NCBI GenBank assembly: GCA_021464245.1
Contig: JADCRB010000002.1
Span: 1,403,058-1,467,057, forward strand
DNA from: Carallia brachiata
Lineage: Eukaryota; Streptophyta; Magnoliopsida; Malpighiales; Rhizophoraceae
DNA: 64,000 nt
Reading direction: 5' to 3'
In this document: in pieces, positions 18,843 to 31,465 of the stretch
How positions within the stretch are numbered: the stretch's first letter is position 1
Layout of the letters: each line of letters starts with the position of its first letter
Made by a program: the position numbers and the translations under genes
Notes under the pieces: generated by a model
Seen by the model: the letters and a program-made list of their open reading frames with translations, nothing else
Told to the model about the DNA's origin: nothing
Database searches by the model: none

Positions 18843-20154
18843 TTATTGTGCATCTTGAAGCTGGCCATCGCTGTTATACGGAATGCGGGGCTTCCCCATG
18901 CTGAAATTTAGTACCCTTGCGTTCATGTTGTATTTAATCTCTCCATCATACAGTAGCTTTCTTATGTAGTGCTCTATGTCTGAACCAATCAGCCGCAGTG
19001 TATATTCTGTCAATGGGGCACCCTGATTTCACACCAACACTAGTGATCAGCGAGTTGGATATTACCAGTTTTATTCAAATGTAATGTGCATGTTGGACAG
19101 GGCATGGAAAGCTTGCATCCTATGATTAGAGCTTGGAAATTATATTCCCGTGAGTGAGCCACGCAGACAAAATAAATAAAAAAAAAGAACTTGCAGTCAT
19201 TTGATCTCTGACAGCATAATGTTGACAGAAATCGTGTTCTATAACAGTTTACTGCTACCTGTTCCCTTTAAACTGCATTTTGTGAGGAATAGAGATCACT
19301 CTCGTTCTATAAACTGAAGGTTCAACGTGGAAGGCTTTGCAGAAACATGATAGTTTTTAAGCCCCAGGTTCGACCCCAATCCAAGTGGGAATAATAGTAT
19401 GAGTGAAATATGCTCTTCATTTACCTCAAGAGTCAATGGATTAGAAACAGAAAGGAAGGTCAAAAACGGTGTTATCAATGTGAATTTTCCTGGAAAGTGA
19501 GAGAAAATAGACTAATTCGTGGCTTTCGAACTGGGTGAAATCACAAAGGATTGGTGGTGCTAGTTCTTGAAATACTACTTTGTTTAGTACAAGCCCGTCT
19601 GTCCTGAGTTTCTTTCCAGGCTAGTAGTATGGCTTTTTGTTTTTTCGCTACATCGAAAATACATAGTATGGCATATAAGACACAGAAATATTAGAAAGGC
19701 TTACCTCGTAGTGATCCACAAGCTCCTGGAAGTAAGAATAGACCATGCTGCAAGTCCCATCAGTCCACACAAACTCATCAGTAGGATCAAGGATCAGGGT
19801 GAGCTTGTCCATTTGAGTTTGATCGAACTCCCAGGTCTCAGGGTCTATGTAAGCAGCATAGATCCTCACATGCCGCGTGACGCTGCTCAGCCATTGCCCT
19901 CCATATTCTCTGCTCATGTTCTTGCTCTTAACATTAACTTGTGGTTCCACCGGTCTTGGTTTCGTCCGGGGCTTCACATCCTGTTTTTTGGGCTCCTTTT
20001 CTTCTTGTACGTTATCTCGTTGTGCTTCCTGGACTTCTGCTTGCTGTTGAGCTGAAACGGAGAGCACCCTTTTGTTTCTTAGTTCTCTTTTGCCTCCTGC
20101 CCAACCCGGCAAGAAGAACTTTGCACAGGCCATGTAAGAGGAAGTAGCTGCCAT
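18843..20154 (-). CDS. ndhM: NdhM, chloroplast NDH complex subunit (2 exons)
   Basis: Nuclear-encoded subunit of the NDH (ferredoxin:plastoquinone reductase) complex in the thylakoid membrane, in stroma-exposed subcomplex A. It supports cyclic electron flow around photosystem I. Exons 19705-20154 and 18843-19022 join through a 682-bp GT-AG intron in phase 0 and give 209 residues, the usual plant length. The N-terminal ~55 residues lack acidic bias and look like a chloroplast transit peptide. A Lys/Glu/Gln-rich linker follows. The NdhM domain starts near residue 85 with MSREYGGQWLSSVTRHVRIY, then LTLILDPTDEFVW, YFQELVDHYEGAPLTEYTLR, IGSDIEHYIRKLL and MNARVLNFSMGKPR. I chose ATG 20154 because it begins a typical transit peptide. 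The frame stays open to 20376, but that extension (about 74 codons) resembles no part of the family. Confidence 0.93.
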
Positions 20155-21050
20155 GAATGTAGTTGTAATGTCTGGTGCAATAGGTTCTGACAGTACGAAT
20201 TCTATAGAAACTTGTCTGTTAGTTTTTTTCAAGTGCGCTGAGTTACTGGAAAGTCTCAAAATGCCGATAGGTTTTGATCCAATTATTCTGTGGATAAGAT
20301 AGACTTGTTTTATTGGAGGCAAGGAGCCTGTGTGGCGAAGGCAAGTAGAAATTTGTCTGCCACCAGTTTGCAGCATTTTCAGCCTTCTAGGGTCAAAATA
20401 TTTCCCTTTTTGGTCTCCTTGTAAGATTAAACGACTTCGTATAATTATAACATGTAAAAATACGGAAGACTTGAGAGCACCATTTTCCCCAACAAAGATT
20501 CAATTGGCCAGTGAGCAAATTTTAAAAATAACAAAAATTGAGGAAAAACGACCTGTTGGCTGACACCGAGCCTCATTCGAGGCAGAAGTTTTCTTTCTTT
20601 GTTATTTTTATGCAACAAGACCCGGGAAGAACAAGAAACAGACACAATCACATATACTTTATCTATCTATCTATTAAACACCATCCACATAATTCATGCG
20701 CTCCCCAATCTCATTTTATTTAAATTGTAAACTTTTACATTGATCCTGTTCACACATATAAACAAAAGGTATCCCTATAATTTTTTTGAGAAAAAAAAAA
20801 AAACTATTCCTATAAAGCAATTTAAAGACAAAAATCCTACCACAGCCTAACCTCAAAAAGTCTCCATACTTGCTGAAGAGAAAAAAAGAACAAAAAAAAA
20901 AAAACTGTTGACCAAGAACGGCATCACAGTGGTAGAAGGTACACTTAAATTGATCAACCAGCCACCCCATATACATCAAATTGGATTCCTCCATGGAACT
21001 ACTTCCCAGTTAGCATTCGAGCTGCCACAAACCATAAACTCCTTTCGTCA
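20155..21050. other. Spacer between SOP1-type gene and ndhM
   Basis: The two minus-strand genes are head to tail. This ~900-bp gap must hold the 3' UTR of the CCCH gene and the promoter and 5' UTR of ndhM. No separate gene is seen. Confidence 0.6.
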
Positions 21051-24000
21051 TCATATATTCATTATACGGATTGGTTTAATATACTCGTCAACATCATCTA
21101 ACCGTAGGTCTAAGGGATCACCGTTGCTAAAGGTTCTTTGGTCATCTGTTGGACCTTCCCTAGTTTCTTCACCACTAACATCAAGGCTGATATAATCACC
21201 AATGCCTCCGGCTAAGAAACTATCACCATCTAGTGCAGAGAGCTTTTCAGGAACTACAGTTCCAGGCTCAGACGCACGGAGGTGAACTGAACCAAAGTAT
21301 CGCCCTTGAGAATTCTTCTGTTGAAATCGCCTACCTTTCTTTCCTTTGCTTCGTCGTTTGGGGTGGTGAAGCTTGCACTTGGATCCTTGAGGACAGGATC
21401 CCGTCAATTCAAATAAGGGGCAGACATAGCTGTGCTTCTTCCGACACTGTATAGCAGAGTTATAGTGCATTTTACATTCACAAGGAGCTTTTGTGAGACT
21501 GTGCAGATGAGAGAGTCGGTAAAACGGGGGAGAGAGAAATATCAAGCACTAAAACACATCACCAGAACAGGAGTTATTGTAAATTTAATAAACACACACC
21601 GTACAACATCATGCAGCAACAAGTAATTTGACCCAACGCACCTACCGTCCCTTGTGGCCAACAAAACGCTCCTCTCCCCCCCCCCCCCCCCCCTCTTAAA
21701 TAAATAAAAAAAAAACCATTCCAAAGAAAAATCCCCACCCACAAAAACCCAACACGTATACTAGAAGCATAGACAAAACCAAGAAAAAGTTCCTCAAAAA
21801 TAGGCAAAGAAAAAACCAAGGACAGAAAAAGAACCAGAGCATAGCCAAAAGATCAAAGGCCACTATCTTGTGGGTTGCTCCAATCAGAAATTTTGAAGTA
21901 AGAACCACAGACATTGTCTATTGAAAGGCAAGCCTTGGCATAACAGAAAGGTTACTCCCTTGTGACCTGGTACTCATGGTTTTAAATCCTAGAAACAACA
22001 TCTTTGCTAAAACATAGGGAAGGCTATGTACATCAACCTTTCCCCAGACTCCACAAATGTAGGAGCCTCGTGCACCGAGACATCCTTCTCTTTTAAGGAT
22101 AGACATTGTCTATTATGGAATCAAGAATCAACTGGATGAGTCAAGCTAGATATATCTATTGTAATAAAAAGCAACAACCAGCAAACATTCAATATATCTT
22201 CTTTACAGTGTCCTCGAACAGAACATAGAGACACAACCTGAAAATCCTTAGTTTGATCACAACCTCTAACTGGAGGAAACAAAATTAGATAATAAAATGA
22301 AACTCATTTTTCGTTGGTTTGGGCAACATGATTATAATTTGATCAAAGGTCTTCGGTATTTGTTTAAATTTTTAAAACGTGATTGGAAAAGCATCAGAAT
22401 CTTTGCTCCAAAATTTAGGAGTCTTAAATCTTAAGAATGCAACAACATATCTAAACTGGGTTTTAATTAGTCAGTATAGTAGTTTTTCCAATTAGATTGA
22501 CATAGAACATACTTTCTGCGAGATTTTTTGCCAAAAACAAACTAAACTAATTGTGTTCTAAAAAAAGAAGCCAGTACCTCATTGCCATCAGCACAATAGC
22601 CCCTGAGAAATGCTTCACAATTAGAGGCATTTGGATTCACATGCACATGCCTATATGGGCAGTTTTTATTGGTGCAAAGACCTGCAATATATATGTTAGA
22701 AATCATTATCTATATGAACTGATCAAATAAAGGTCAACGTGCAAGAAAGCACCTTGCAAAAAGTAAGAACAGTCTGGCATCCTTTCTGGTATGATCTGTG
22801 AAAAATATCACAGATACAATGTCAGCAACAAAGATCAGCAGCCATCACTTAAAATTAACAATTAAATGTTTGACAAACCTTATGAGTAAGTTTGCAGTCA
22901 GAACTGGAACAATGACCATTGAGAAATTTTGTGCAGACTGCAATCTTTGATGAATCATGAATATAGGGACATTTTCCATCATCTTTGTTGCATTTTCCAA
23001 ATCTTGTGAAAAATTGACAATATTTCCGCTTTCTAGCCAATCGTGATCTAGCAGTATGCAAACTCCATCGAACCTTCTCACTCGCCAAAATGCGGGTCCG
23101 CTTCTTGGGATTTCTAACAAGCTGGTTACCATTGCCAATTCGAACATACCTGCCAATTCATCGCTCAAAAACAAATGTAATAATCCAGAATTTAAGAAGT
23201 TACTGTTTTCCTGCATAGATTGCAGAATCAGCTAGCTATTTAAGACATGCAATATGAAATTAAGGACATACTCATCCTTGCCAATAATTAATCTCTTTGG
23301 AACATAAGGCTTCTTGCCATCCTTTTCCATTTGTTCAGCTGCAGCTAATGATTCGTCATCTACATCCAATGATACCACACTTATTAGTCCAAGTAGGGGC
23401 ATAAATAAGGAATTCCATGGCCTAGCTGGAGACCAGTTATGGCAACTTCACAGGCGCCAACAAAGAAAAGAACCTCCACTGATTCAAGACATACATTCTT
23501 CTTCACAATTATTAACCAAATAAGATGGCGATCACATAACATTAAAACAAGTGAAATTGCAGTCTTGATGTCAACAGCAAATGGTCAAAAATTCTGGAAG
23601 TGTCTGTGCCAAGTTAAAAATTAAATAGTTCAAGGAAACGTTGCCACAATGCATCGAAGTCAATCTCATTTTTTTATAAACCATATTAAAATCTAGGGAT
23701 GGTCATAATTTCTTGAAAAACACACTAGCGCAAAACACAAATAAATGCAATCATCTTGGCATAAAATCTACTGCATGAGAGTACAAATCCTTTTTTTTGG
23801 GGGCAACTGCAAGCAAGATCGAAAATAGACCACCTGATATCCTCTGTAACGTCCGTCTTGAGGAATCCATTTTGTAACGTAATGAACCAATGCGGAATAT
23901 CCTCTCTCCTGCCACGCGAAAAATTACATTATTTTGATTCATAATCAAGGTGCATATTACATTCTGCACACCACACTGAAATGCAGATGAACCAAAATCA

Positions 24001-27000
24001 GTGCTCAACACTGTGAACTGATGCGAAGAATTACTTTTGTTCTTTGTCCCAGAAATGACAGATGTGGCACCGCTCTGTTCTCTTTTCTGTCTCTCTGCTG
24101 CAGCAACTGCTAATGTAGCTTCCTGAATGAAAAGCATTTGAAATTATTAACAGCAACAGAACTTCGTCACTTGCAGGATCAATTAGCTTTCAAGAGTTTG
24201 ATCAAGATAAGAACAGGTAAGCGTCTTTTCACTTCATCAGTACTAACCTCACAGGCTTCCTTTGAGCGCCGTTCAATGGATTTTGACCATTTTAAACTAC
24301 ATCCACCAACACTCAGTACCTTAGATTTTCGAAGCGAAAATCCGCGCATCGACCTTGTGTAAATGGCATTCCTATTTCTCGACAGCAGCAATTTCCTACC
24401 AAGAAAGAACCATGGTTCGTCAAAATCTCTTGTATAGTAACCAGAAGCTGCACAAATGTGTAGAAAATCACCATATGCTACATACCCAATTGTAGGCAAG
24501 GAACTATTAGAGGAGTTGGAAGCCAGATTTCGCTCAAAACTTCTCCAGTGTGTTGCTCTTTTCCAGGGAAACAACTGAGGCAAGACCTTCTGATAACGCC
24601 ATGAATCGCCATCATTATTGCATGACTGTGCACCGCGTAGCGTCCAAACCAATGATAACTTTGAGGGTTTACACGTCTTCAGTCCAACTGCAAATGAATT
24701 GCCCACTTAGCTTTGAAGTACAAAGAAAAATGAACAATGGATTAATAAGTCCCACACCAAAGCCTTCTATGAGATACAAAAGCAATCGAAAATGAGAACT
24801 TCATACTCTTTCTTTCCAGGAACTTCAAACTGTAGAACATTAAAAGCAGAGAAACTGGAAGATAAGTGTGCCTATGAGCACATAAGCATGACTACCCACC
24901 CACAGATTCAGGAAATTAAAAGTTTAATTCTTCAATATATGACACGAGCAACATATTAACTGGGAAGAATGAATAACTGACACTTCATCTATGTTTAGAT
25001 GGGGAAAAAGTGGAAACAAAGTGAAGTGTTGCGTATATGACTGATTCAACCAAACAAGCTGATAATGATAACTTTCATTTTGCACCCACTAACGAAACCA
25101 AATGTTATCAGTATTTAACAGGGGACTTGTGTTCTCAGCCACCACAACAAAATATGGTTATAAAGTATTCTATTTGCCCAGAGAAAATATAGAACTAAAC
25201 CCAACCTAACCTCGAAGGTGTTTTTTACATTTAAAAAAACGTTGCCCACAACAAATCTCCCGTCCGCAGAAGGTAGCCTCAAAAAGTGAGAGAGAAAGAG
25301 AGGAAGAATTTCATGCATTAAATTATTATCCCATTGAGATATTTTCCAACAGGAAAATGGAAAGAAACTGAGATTTTTAAAGTCATTATAAGTTGAATAG
25401 AAAGTCAATTCAGTAAATTATTGCACAAGGGCAAAACACAATCCACTGAAAAATAAGTTAAACAATCACACCTTTTAGCAATTTTCTCCTGCTGAAACTT
25501 CTAGTTGCAGTTCTAGACTCAGAGTTTGAGTCGTCAAGGAAGTTGACCGTCTGCATAAATGGACTTTCAACTGAAGTTCGGATTAGCTGATTTTCCCTCC
25601 TCTTGTAATAACCGTCAGAAACTGTAGCGGAAGTGTTGTGCCCAGACAGGGCACTAGAATTTGAAGATGCAACTAACTGATTTGAATTTCGCTTAACATA
25701 TGTCATGCTTGTCACATTTGAAGACAACAAATTCCCATTGTTTAACCCACTCTGTTCCAAATTGTTGATTTGCCCATTTTGTAATAGAGCTTCTGGAATT
25801 TTAAACAAATCCTCAGAAGATTTTGCTGCAGATTTAGTTTCTCCAGGTTCGGCAAGCTCTGACGCATTTTCTGAAGAATCATAATAGGCAGTCTCTGGTA
25901 ACAGGGAAGATCTGCAATCCACCAAAGGATTGTTCGTGTGATTTGGTGTAGGTATGTTGGTTAATGGAGGAGTCCTAGCCCTGTCAAAAGAAGTATTTAT
26001 TCCTTCTGTTCTCATAACATTTGCTGGGTCAATAACATCAGTTCTGCTATCAAAGCCAGAATTCTTCTTCAATTCATCCATACCCAAAGTGTTCAGTCGA
26101 TATACAAAACTCGAATTATGAGAACCATGCGACCGAACAGCTACCGAAGTTGGTTGTCTAACAAGACTGTTACCTTTGCGAACATAAGAAGTGCTCTGCA
26201 GTTTAGGAATTTTTCTATGAAATTGCCTTTGAGTAGAAACATTGGTCGAGAAAGCCTTGTTTCCAAGAGAAGCAGAAGGCAAAGAATTATCAGTTCTATG
26301 CCATGTTCTAGGTTTTGTGATATGGGCTGAAGAGGATGTACTCTTTGAAGCAACAGAATTTAAAGATGAGCGACCAGGATAAGCCTTGGAAACAACATGA
26401 TGAGGCAGGCTTTTGCTCCCATATGATTCTGCACCAATGGCATCCAGTGCAGAACTTTTGGTCTCCTGTGCTGACAAAGACTCTGTGTTCTTGGTTAATG
26501 ACGACTTATCACCTGCATCATTTGCAATGACGTGCATATTAGGATTATGACAACCATCTTCAGTTGCCTGCTTCTCAAGTGGAATTTCCTCAACATTGGA
26601 AACCTTAACACTGGAATTTTGGCTAAGTGATGTGCCCACAACGTCAGGCAGGCTTTCTGGAGAATCCATATCAGATGGACCATCAGGCACAAATTCAGTA
26701 CTGGAGTCGTTGGAAGGAACTCCATTTCCATCTCCACATGAAAGCAGATTGTTTAAAGTAAAAGGCAAGTCATTCTTGCCACCAACCCAACTCCCATCCT
26801 CAATATCTGTCTCGGGAACTTTTTCATCTTGATGCAGAGACTGAAGCTCTGAAGAAACTTGGCACATAACAGTCCTTTCAATTGAAGGCTGCTCTTCTGC
26901 AGCTTCCCAATCCATCTTTCCTCCCTCAGAACTTCCTAAATCCACTGAAGCATTTTGATGACTACCTTCAGCCCTAACAGGAGTTGCATTTACAACCTGC

Positions 27001-30000
27001 TCACCCAACCAATCTCGACAAGTGGATAGTTCTTGCGTAACAGCCGATTCCCCAACAACTGAGGAGCAATGAACCCATTTCAAGCTGTAGTCTTCAAAGC
27101 CATCTCTAACTGAAACCACATTTTCCAAATATCTTCCTCTAGGAAAATTATCAGACAACGTAGCAATCCCCTTTGGCAGAGGGTGCAATTCAGAAGCACA
27201 CAGAGAATCCATGCCAGAAGCAGTTATTTCTTCTGGTTCTTCCAAAGAATCAGCAGAATTGAAGGCCACTTCGCAAGTTGATTTAGACAAACCTTCAATT
27301 CTAGGTCTATCACCAATGTTGGATGCTCTTGGACCAGACACTTCCAATTGTGAAGCAGAAAATTTTCTTTTCTTCTGATCTCTTGGCGAAGGCCCATCTA
27401 AAGAAATGTCATCTCTGCTGCTGACTGCAGCCTTGACATCTGAAATCTTTCCTGAGTTGCATTGATAAGAACCACCAAGTCCATCTGCACAAGGTTGTAA
27501 ACCAAGATTTTCACAACCATCACTAGAATTCCTACACTCTGCTGGGCTAGAATCTTTAAAAGATAATCTCAAAGTTGTATCCACCCAAACATCATTTAAT
27601 GGCCTTGTGCATGCCTCATTTACCACTGACTTTGACATATCCAACTGAGGCATTTCAAATATTTTACTATTATTCTCAAAGTTTAATGTATCTTGCTTAT
27701 CCCCTCCAATAGAAACCCCAGAATTAAGATATGCTCCCATTGAAACATTCTCGACTGATACAGAAGACCCATTTGGCAATACATGCTTCCCAATATCGTC
27801 AATGGTTTCATGGCTGTTAAATTCAACTCTTTCTGAACTAGTAAAGCCCCTGTCACAACCTGTCCCTACCCCATGATTTGAGCAGTCGACACTTGTGGAA
27901 AAATTCTGAATACTAGGTTCCCCTGAATTTGATTTATGCAACGTTTGGCTACTCCCTGTAGGAAGATTTACAATTGGAAAATGACCCAGACTACCATTCT
28001 CAACTAAGGGACAGCCTAGATCTGTAGGAGGCTGCCTAGAACAAACATTCCTACTCTCAATGTCATCAACACTCCTTTCTTGTGAGTCTAACAACCTATT
28101 TCCAACCTCCATAGCATTATCATATGAAGAAGCCTCGTGAATTTTCGATTTTGCAAAACTAAATGAAACTGAGTCAGCATGGCCTATTGCTGAAGGAAAA
28201 ACCTCACTTCCTTCTAAGGAATTCTCCTCAGGCATCAAAGAGTCTTCATTCTGAGGCTCTACGACACCTTGAAGTTCAGGATTACTAGTTTTATTTTGTA
28301 ATTCAAACAATTCCTTGTCAGCATTTGAAACAGCATACAGGTTAATATTCAAAACACTCCCACAAAATTTGGTTTCTTCCTTATCTGACGAACCTGGTGA
28401 AATTGAGCAACCCCTCTTTCTCTTGCAATTAACTTCAGATAATCCATCAGAACCAGAAACTGTGACAACTTGCTCAGACATCGTAAAATTTGGTAACCCC
28501 TCTGCTTTTTCACCTTCAGGCGTTACAGCTACTTCATCTGGAGAATTCTCATGATCAACTGCATCAATTGAAGCCACATCACTAGCCTTGTCGGGCTCAG
28601 AGGTTACAGGAAGACAACAGGCAGAGCTGCCATCTCTTGCAGGTTCATCAACCTTCTTTGTCAGCTGCGAAGAGGAAGAAGTCAAGCTAGAGCTTCCAAC
28701 TCTCTTCACTATTTTTTTTCTTCTCCATAACCTTGCTTGGAGACAGTTCACCTGAGACGACATCAGTTCCTCCTTTAGATGAAAGAATATGTCCATCAGA
28801 GCTCCCCATTTTACTCTTTACAGGCAAGACATTGGTCCCACTAGAACCAGGAACTGAACTGCTGTTATTCCCCTTACTAAAAATAAATGACATAACTTTC
28901 TCTTTGGAAGGTCTTAGGCCTTCTTCAGAATTGGGCACATTATTTGAAACACAAGGGCTCCTGTCTAGTTTTCCACTATCCTTGCCGGGACTTGATGAAT
29001 CCAGTTTTACACTACCCTTATTGGGACTTAATGAATCCAGTTTCACACTATCCTTGCTGAGACTCGATGAATCCAGTTTTACACTACCCTTATAGTGACT
29101 TGAAGAATCCAATTTCACACTATCCTTGTTGGGACTCGATGAACTCATTCTATCCTTGTTTGGTACTAACAGTTTCCTAATCTTACTCTTCCTAGGGGTC
29201 GAGTCAGTTTCTGAAACACCTGAAGAACTAGGAGGAGTCACAATTGCCTTGGCTACAAGTGAATTGGACTTGAAAGACACATCAAGCTCCACAGGGCTTC
29301 CTTCTCTCACTTCCTCTCCACTCCCATGGCCAGAATACAAGTTCTGATCTTTAGCCCCAAAAGAGTTAGATTTGGAATCCTCAAAATAACCAGAAAAACC
29401 TACCTTCTCATCCTCTCTAGTCTTGTAAGTGGGCTTTTGTATCCTAAGAAAAGCACTCTTTTTTGGCATTTGCTTCCTTGGAACCCGATTAAACTCATGA
29501 CTGCCCTCCCTGCTTCGTTTACCACTATGCCTTTCAAGTTCTGTGATTGCTTCCCTGCTCCTAAAATGTTCCCGTTTTCCAGCCAAAATCCGAATCCCTT
29601 TACGATCATCCATCCCCGTACTGCCAATCTCCATCAAAGGATCAGGCACATCTCTCATGACCTCTCTATCATGCACCCTTCTCTGTTTCTCGTTCATCCC
29701 ATCACGACCAAAGGAAAAGGGACGCCGATTATCATAATTTCCCGAATTCGAATCAAAAACCCTAGACACTGTACCACGATCTGATGATACCCTGTGATCC
29801 CTAGACGATCCATCAGAACTCAATCCAAATTGATTGCGAAGGTGATAACTCTCATCGCCAACAATTCGTTCCTCCATAGCCCTCGAAATTCGTTCCTCCA
29901 AAAGCTTCGAACTAACGCTATAATCCAATTCATGCCTAATGTTTGCTATTGGGGACAGCGGCCCGTTGTCAAATTGGCGGCGATACGACTCGGGATTGAG

Positions 30001-30437
30001 ATCATCAGCCGGGTACGGCCTACCAGGCCAATGATCGGTTAAAACCCTAGGAGGAGGAGGAGGCGGCGGCGGCGGCTCATCCGCATACCGCTCAAATTGG
30101 GAGAATCGAGGCGGGAACCCATCTTCTAATTGCGGCCGAGGATGGTGCGCAAAACCCTAGGCGGCGATTGGCGGAAACCGGATCGCCTGTGGTAATCGCG
30201 GTTAACGTTGTCCGGGTTATTATAGGTGAATTCAGGATTACGGGAATGGTTCAAAGGAGGAGGAGTAGGGGCGGCGCGGTAGGGTGGAGGCGGTCGGAGG
30301 GGTGGCGGGCGAGGCGGTGTGGTGGTGCCATAGAAATTGGGGTTGTCGGAGAAAGAAGGAGGTGGCCGTGGTTGATGCGGGCGAGAGGCGGCGGCGTAGG
30401 CGGTGAGGTGGTGAGGGTAAGGAGAGCGAGGCTCCAT
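21051..30437 (-). CDS. SOP1: Large five-CCCH zinc-finger protein, SOP1/ZC3H3-type
   Basis: Exons: 25472-30437, 24486-24687, 24248-24395, 23834-24122, 23272-23359, 22879-23149, 22753-22795, 22578-22681, 21051-21446, about 2168 residues in all. The N-terminus is Pro-rich, followed by a long disordered Ser/Asp-rich region with a five-fold 12-residue repeat. The C-terminal fifth carries five CCCH fingers: CX8CX6CX3H, CX7CX4CX3H twice, CX7CX5CX3H, CX8CX5CX3H. After the fingers come a basic stretch and an acidic tail. Arabidopsis SOP1 (At1g21580) is a nuclear RNA-surveillance factor working with the exosome; animal ZC3H3 has the same finger array. Exon 1 is interrupted by two one-base frame breaks that cancel overall: an extra A in an A8 run (28712-28719) and a missing base between 30129 and 30156. 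Sequence errors seem likelier than loss of function. A 90-bp intron (24396-24485) and part of exon 4 could be retained in frame. Confidence 0.85.
21676..21693. repeat. Poly-C tract, 18 C
   Basis: Uninterrupted C18 on the plus strand in the last intron of the SOP1-type gene. It reads as G18 in the sense transcript. Confidence 0.9.
28965..29156 (-). repeat. 36-bp coding minisatellite, five copies
   Basis: Five successive 36-bp units in exon 1 of the SOP1-type gene encode variants of SSSPNKDSVKLD: PNKDSVKLD, HYKGSVKLD, LSKDSVKLD, PNKGSVKLD and PGKDSGKLD. The units differ at a few bases each. Confidence 0.9.
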
Positions 30438-30944
30438 CTCTGCTTCTAGATTGCGTCTTTGAATTGGTTTGTTTTGCTCAACGAACAGGCTTGTCTCCGT
30501 TTTATGCGAGTCGGTGGATCGTCCGCGGTGGTAATGTTCTGTTTGGTTGTTGGCTTGATCAAGGTTTTCCGAATCCTAAATAAGAATGGAATTCCATTTT
30601 TTCCTAAATAAAAGTAAGAATTAACCATCAAAATTGGAAGTTTAAGTGGTAAGTATTTCAAATTTCAGCGTCCACACTTTTCAAATTCACTCGCAAATAA
30701 AGAGGTAGGTTATATTTGATTGTGTAATTAATGTTGTGCAATTTTTTATTTTCTTAATTTTTACTTTGATCATTTCTAATGAGATTAATGTATTAGATAA
30801 AATGACTGTTCTACAAAAATAATTAAAAAAAATAAATTAATAATTTAATTTTAATTTATATATGTGATAATTAATTTTTATATAATATATTATTTTTGTA
30901 AAAAAAATTAAAGTAATAATTATAACGATTTGTATCTACAATAT

Positions 30945-31465
30945 CATAAAGAGTCCGTCGCCTGTTTCGCCACCGGTGTTGCCACAGGCGGCTCTGCCCC
31001 CGGCCCTACCTTCCGCTGCCACCTTAATCGCGGGATCTGTTTGTCGGTGTTTAAGTTTTGGGTTGGGGTTTTGTGCCGCTTGTGTTTGTTTTAGTTGTAC
31101 TTGCCTGGGTTTGTATCTCAGCGGTGGTGTTGGAAATCGTTGTCAAAAGTTCTTAATTGATTTTCAGTATAAGTTTATCGAAGCACAATTTTTGTTGTCT
31201 TGAGTAGATTAGTCCGATAAATTTAAATTTAACTAAAATTTTGATTTTAGTTAAATTTAATTTTAGTTTGATGCGTCTCTTTTTTGAAGAGTTTGTTTAC
31301 ACAGTCATTATGCTCAGTTAATTTATAGTCTTTTGGCCATATCAAATGTAGGCTATTGGTACCATCTTTCCTGTGTTATGCAGTTTCTTCCGATATTTTT
31401 ACATTAGATTTATGTACAGATTATTGTATTTAATATAACAATTTTTTTTATCAAAAAAAAAAAAA
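30945..31465 (+). mobile_element. Possible 5'-truncated LINE-like or retrocopied sequence
   Basis: A GC-rich block begins abruptly in AT-rich DNA. It turns into a T-rich, 3'-UTR-like region and ends in TTTTTTTTATC followed by A13 (31453-31465), a layout common at the 3' ends of plant LINEs. An open frame of 75 codons (30976-31203) has no motif I recognise. No target duplication was found. Confidence 0.3.

Noticed and set aside
19350..19400. GGTTCGACCCC B-box-like motif in the ndhM intron
   Set aside because: No convincing A box at the right distance and no cloverleaf, so I call neither a tRNA nor a SINE.
20155..20376. 74-codon in-frame N-terminal extension of NdhM
   Set aside because: The ATG at 20154 begins a typical transit peptide and gives the usual length. 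The extension looks like 5' UTR that happens to be open.
30168..30449. Plus-strand Arg/Gly-rich frame opposite the SOP1 N-terminus
   Set aside because: It mirrors the Pro-rich coding strand and has no independent support.
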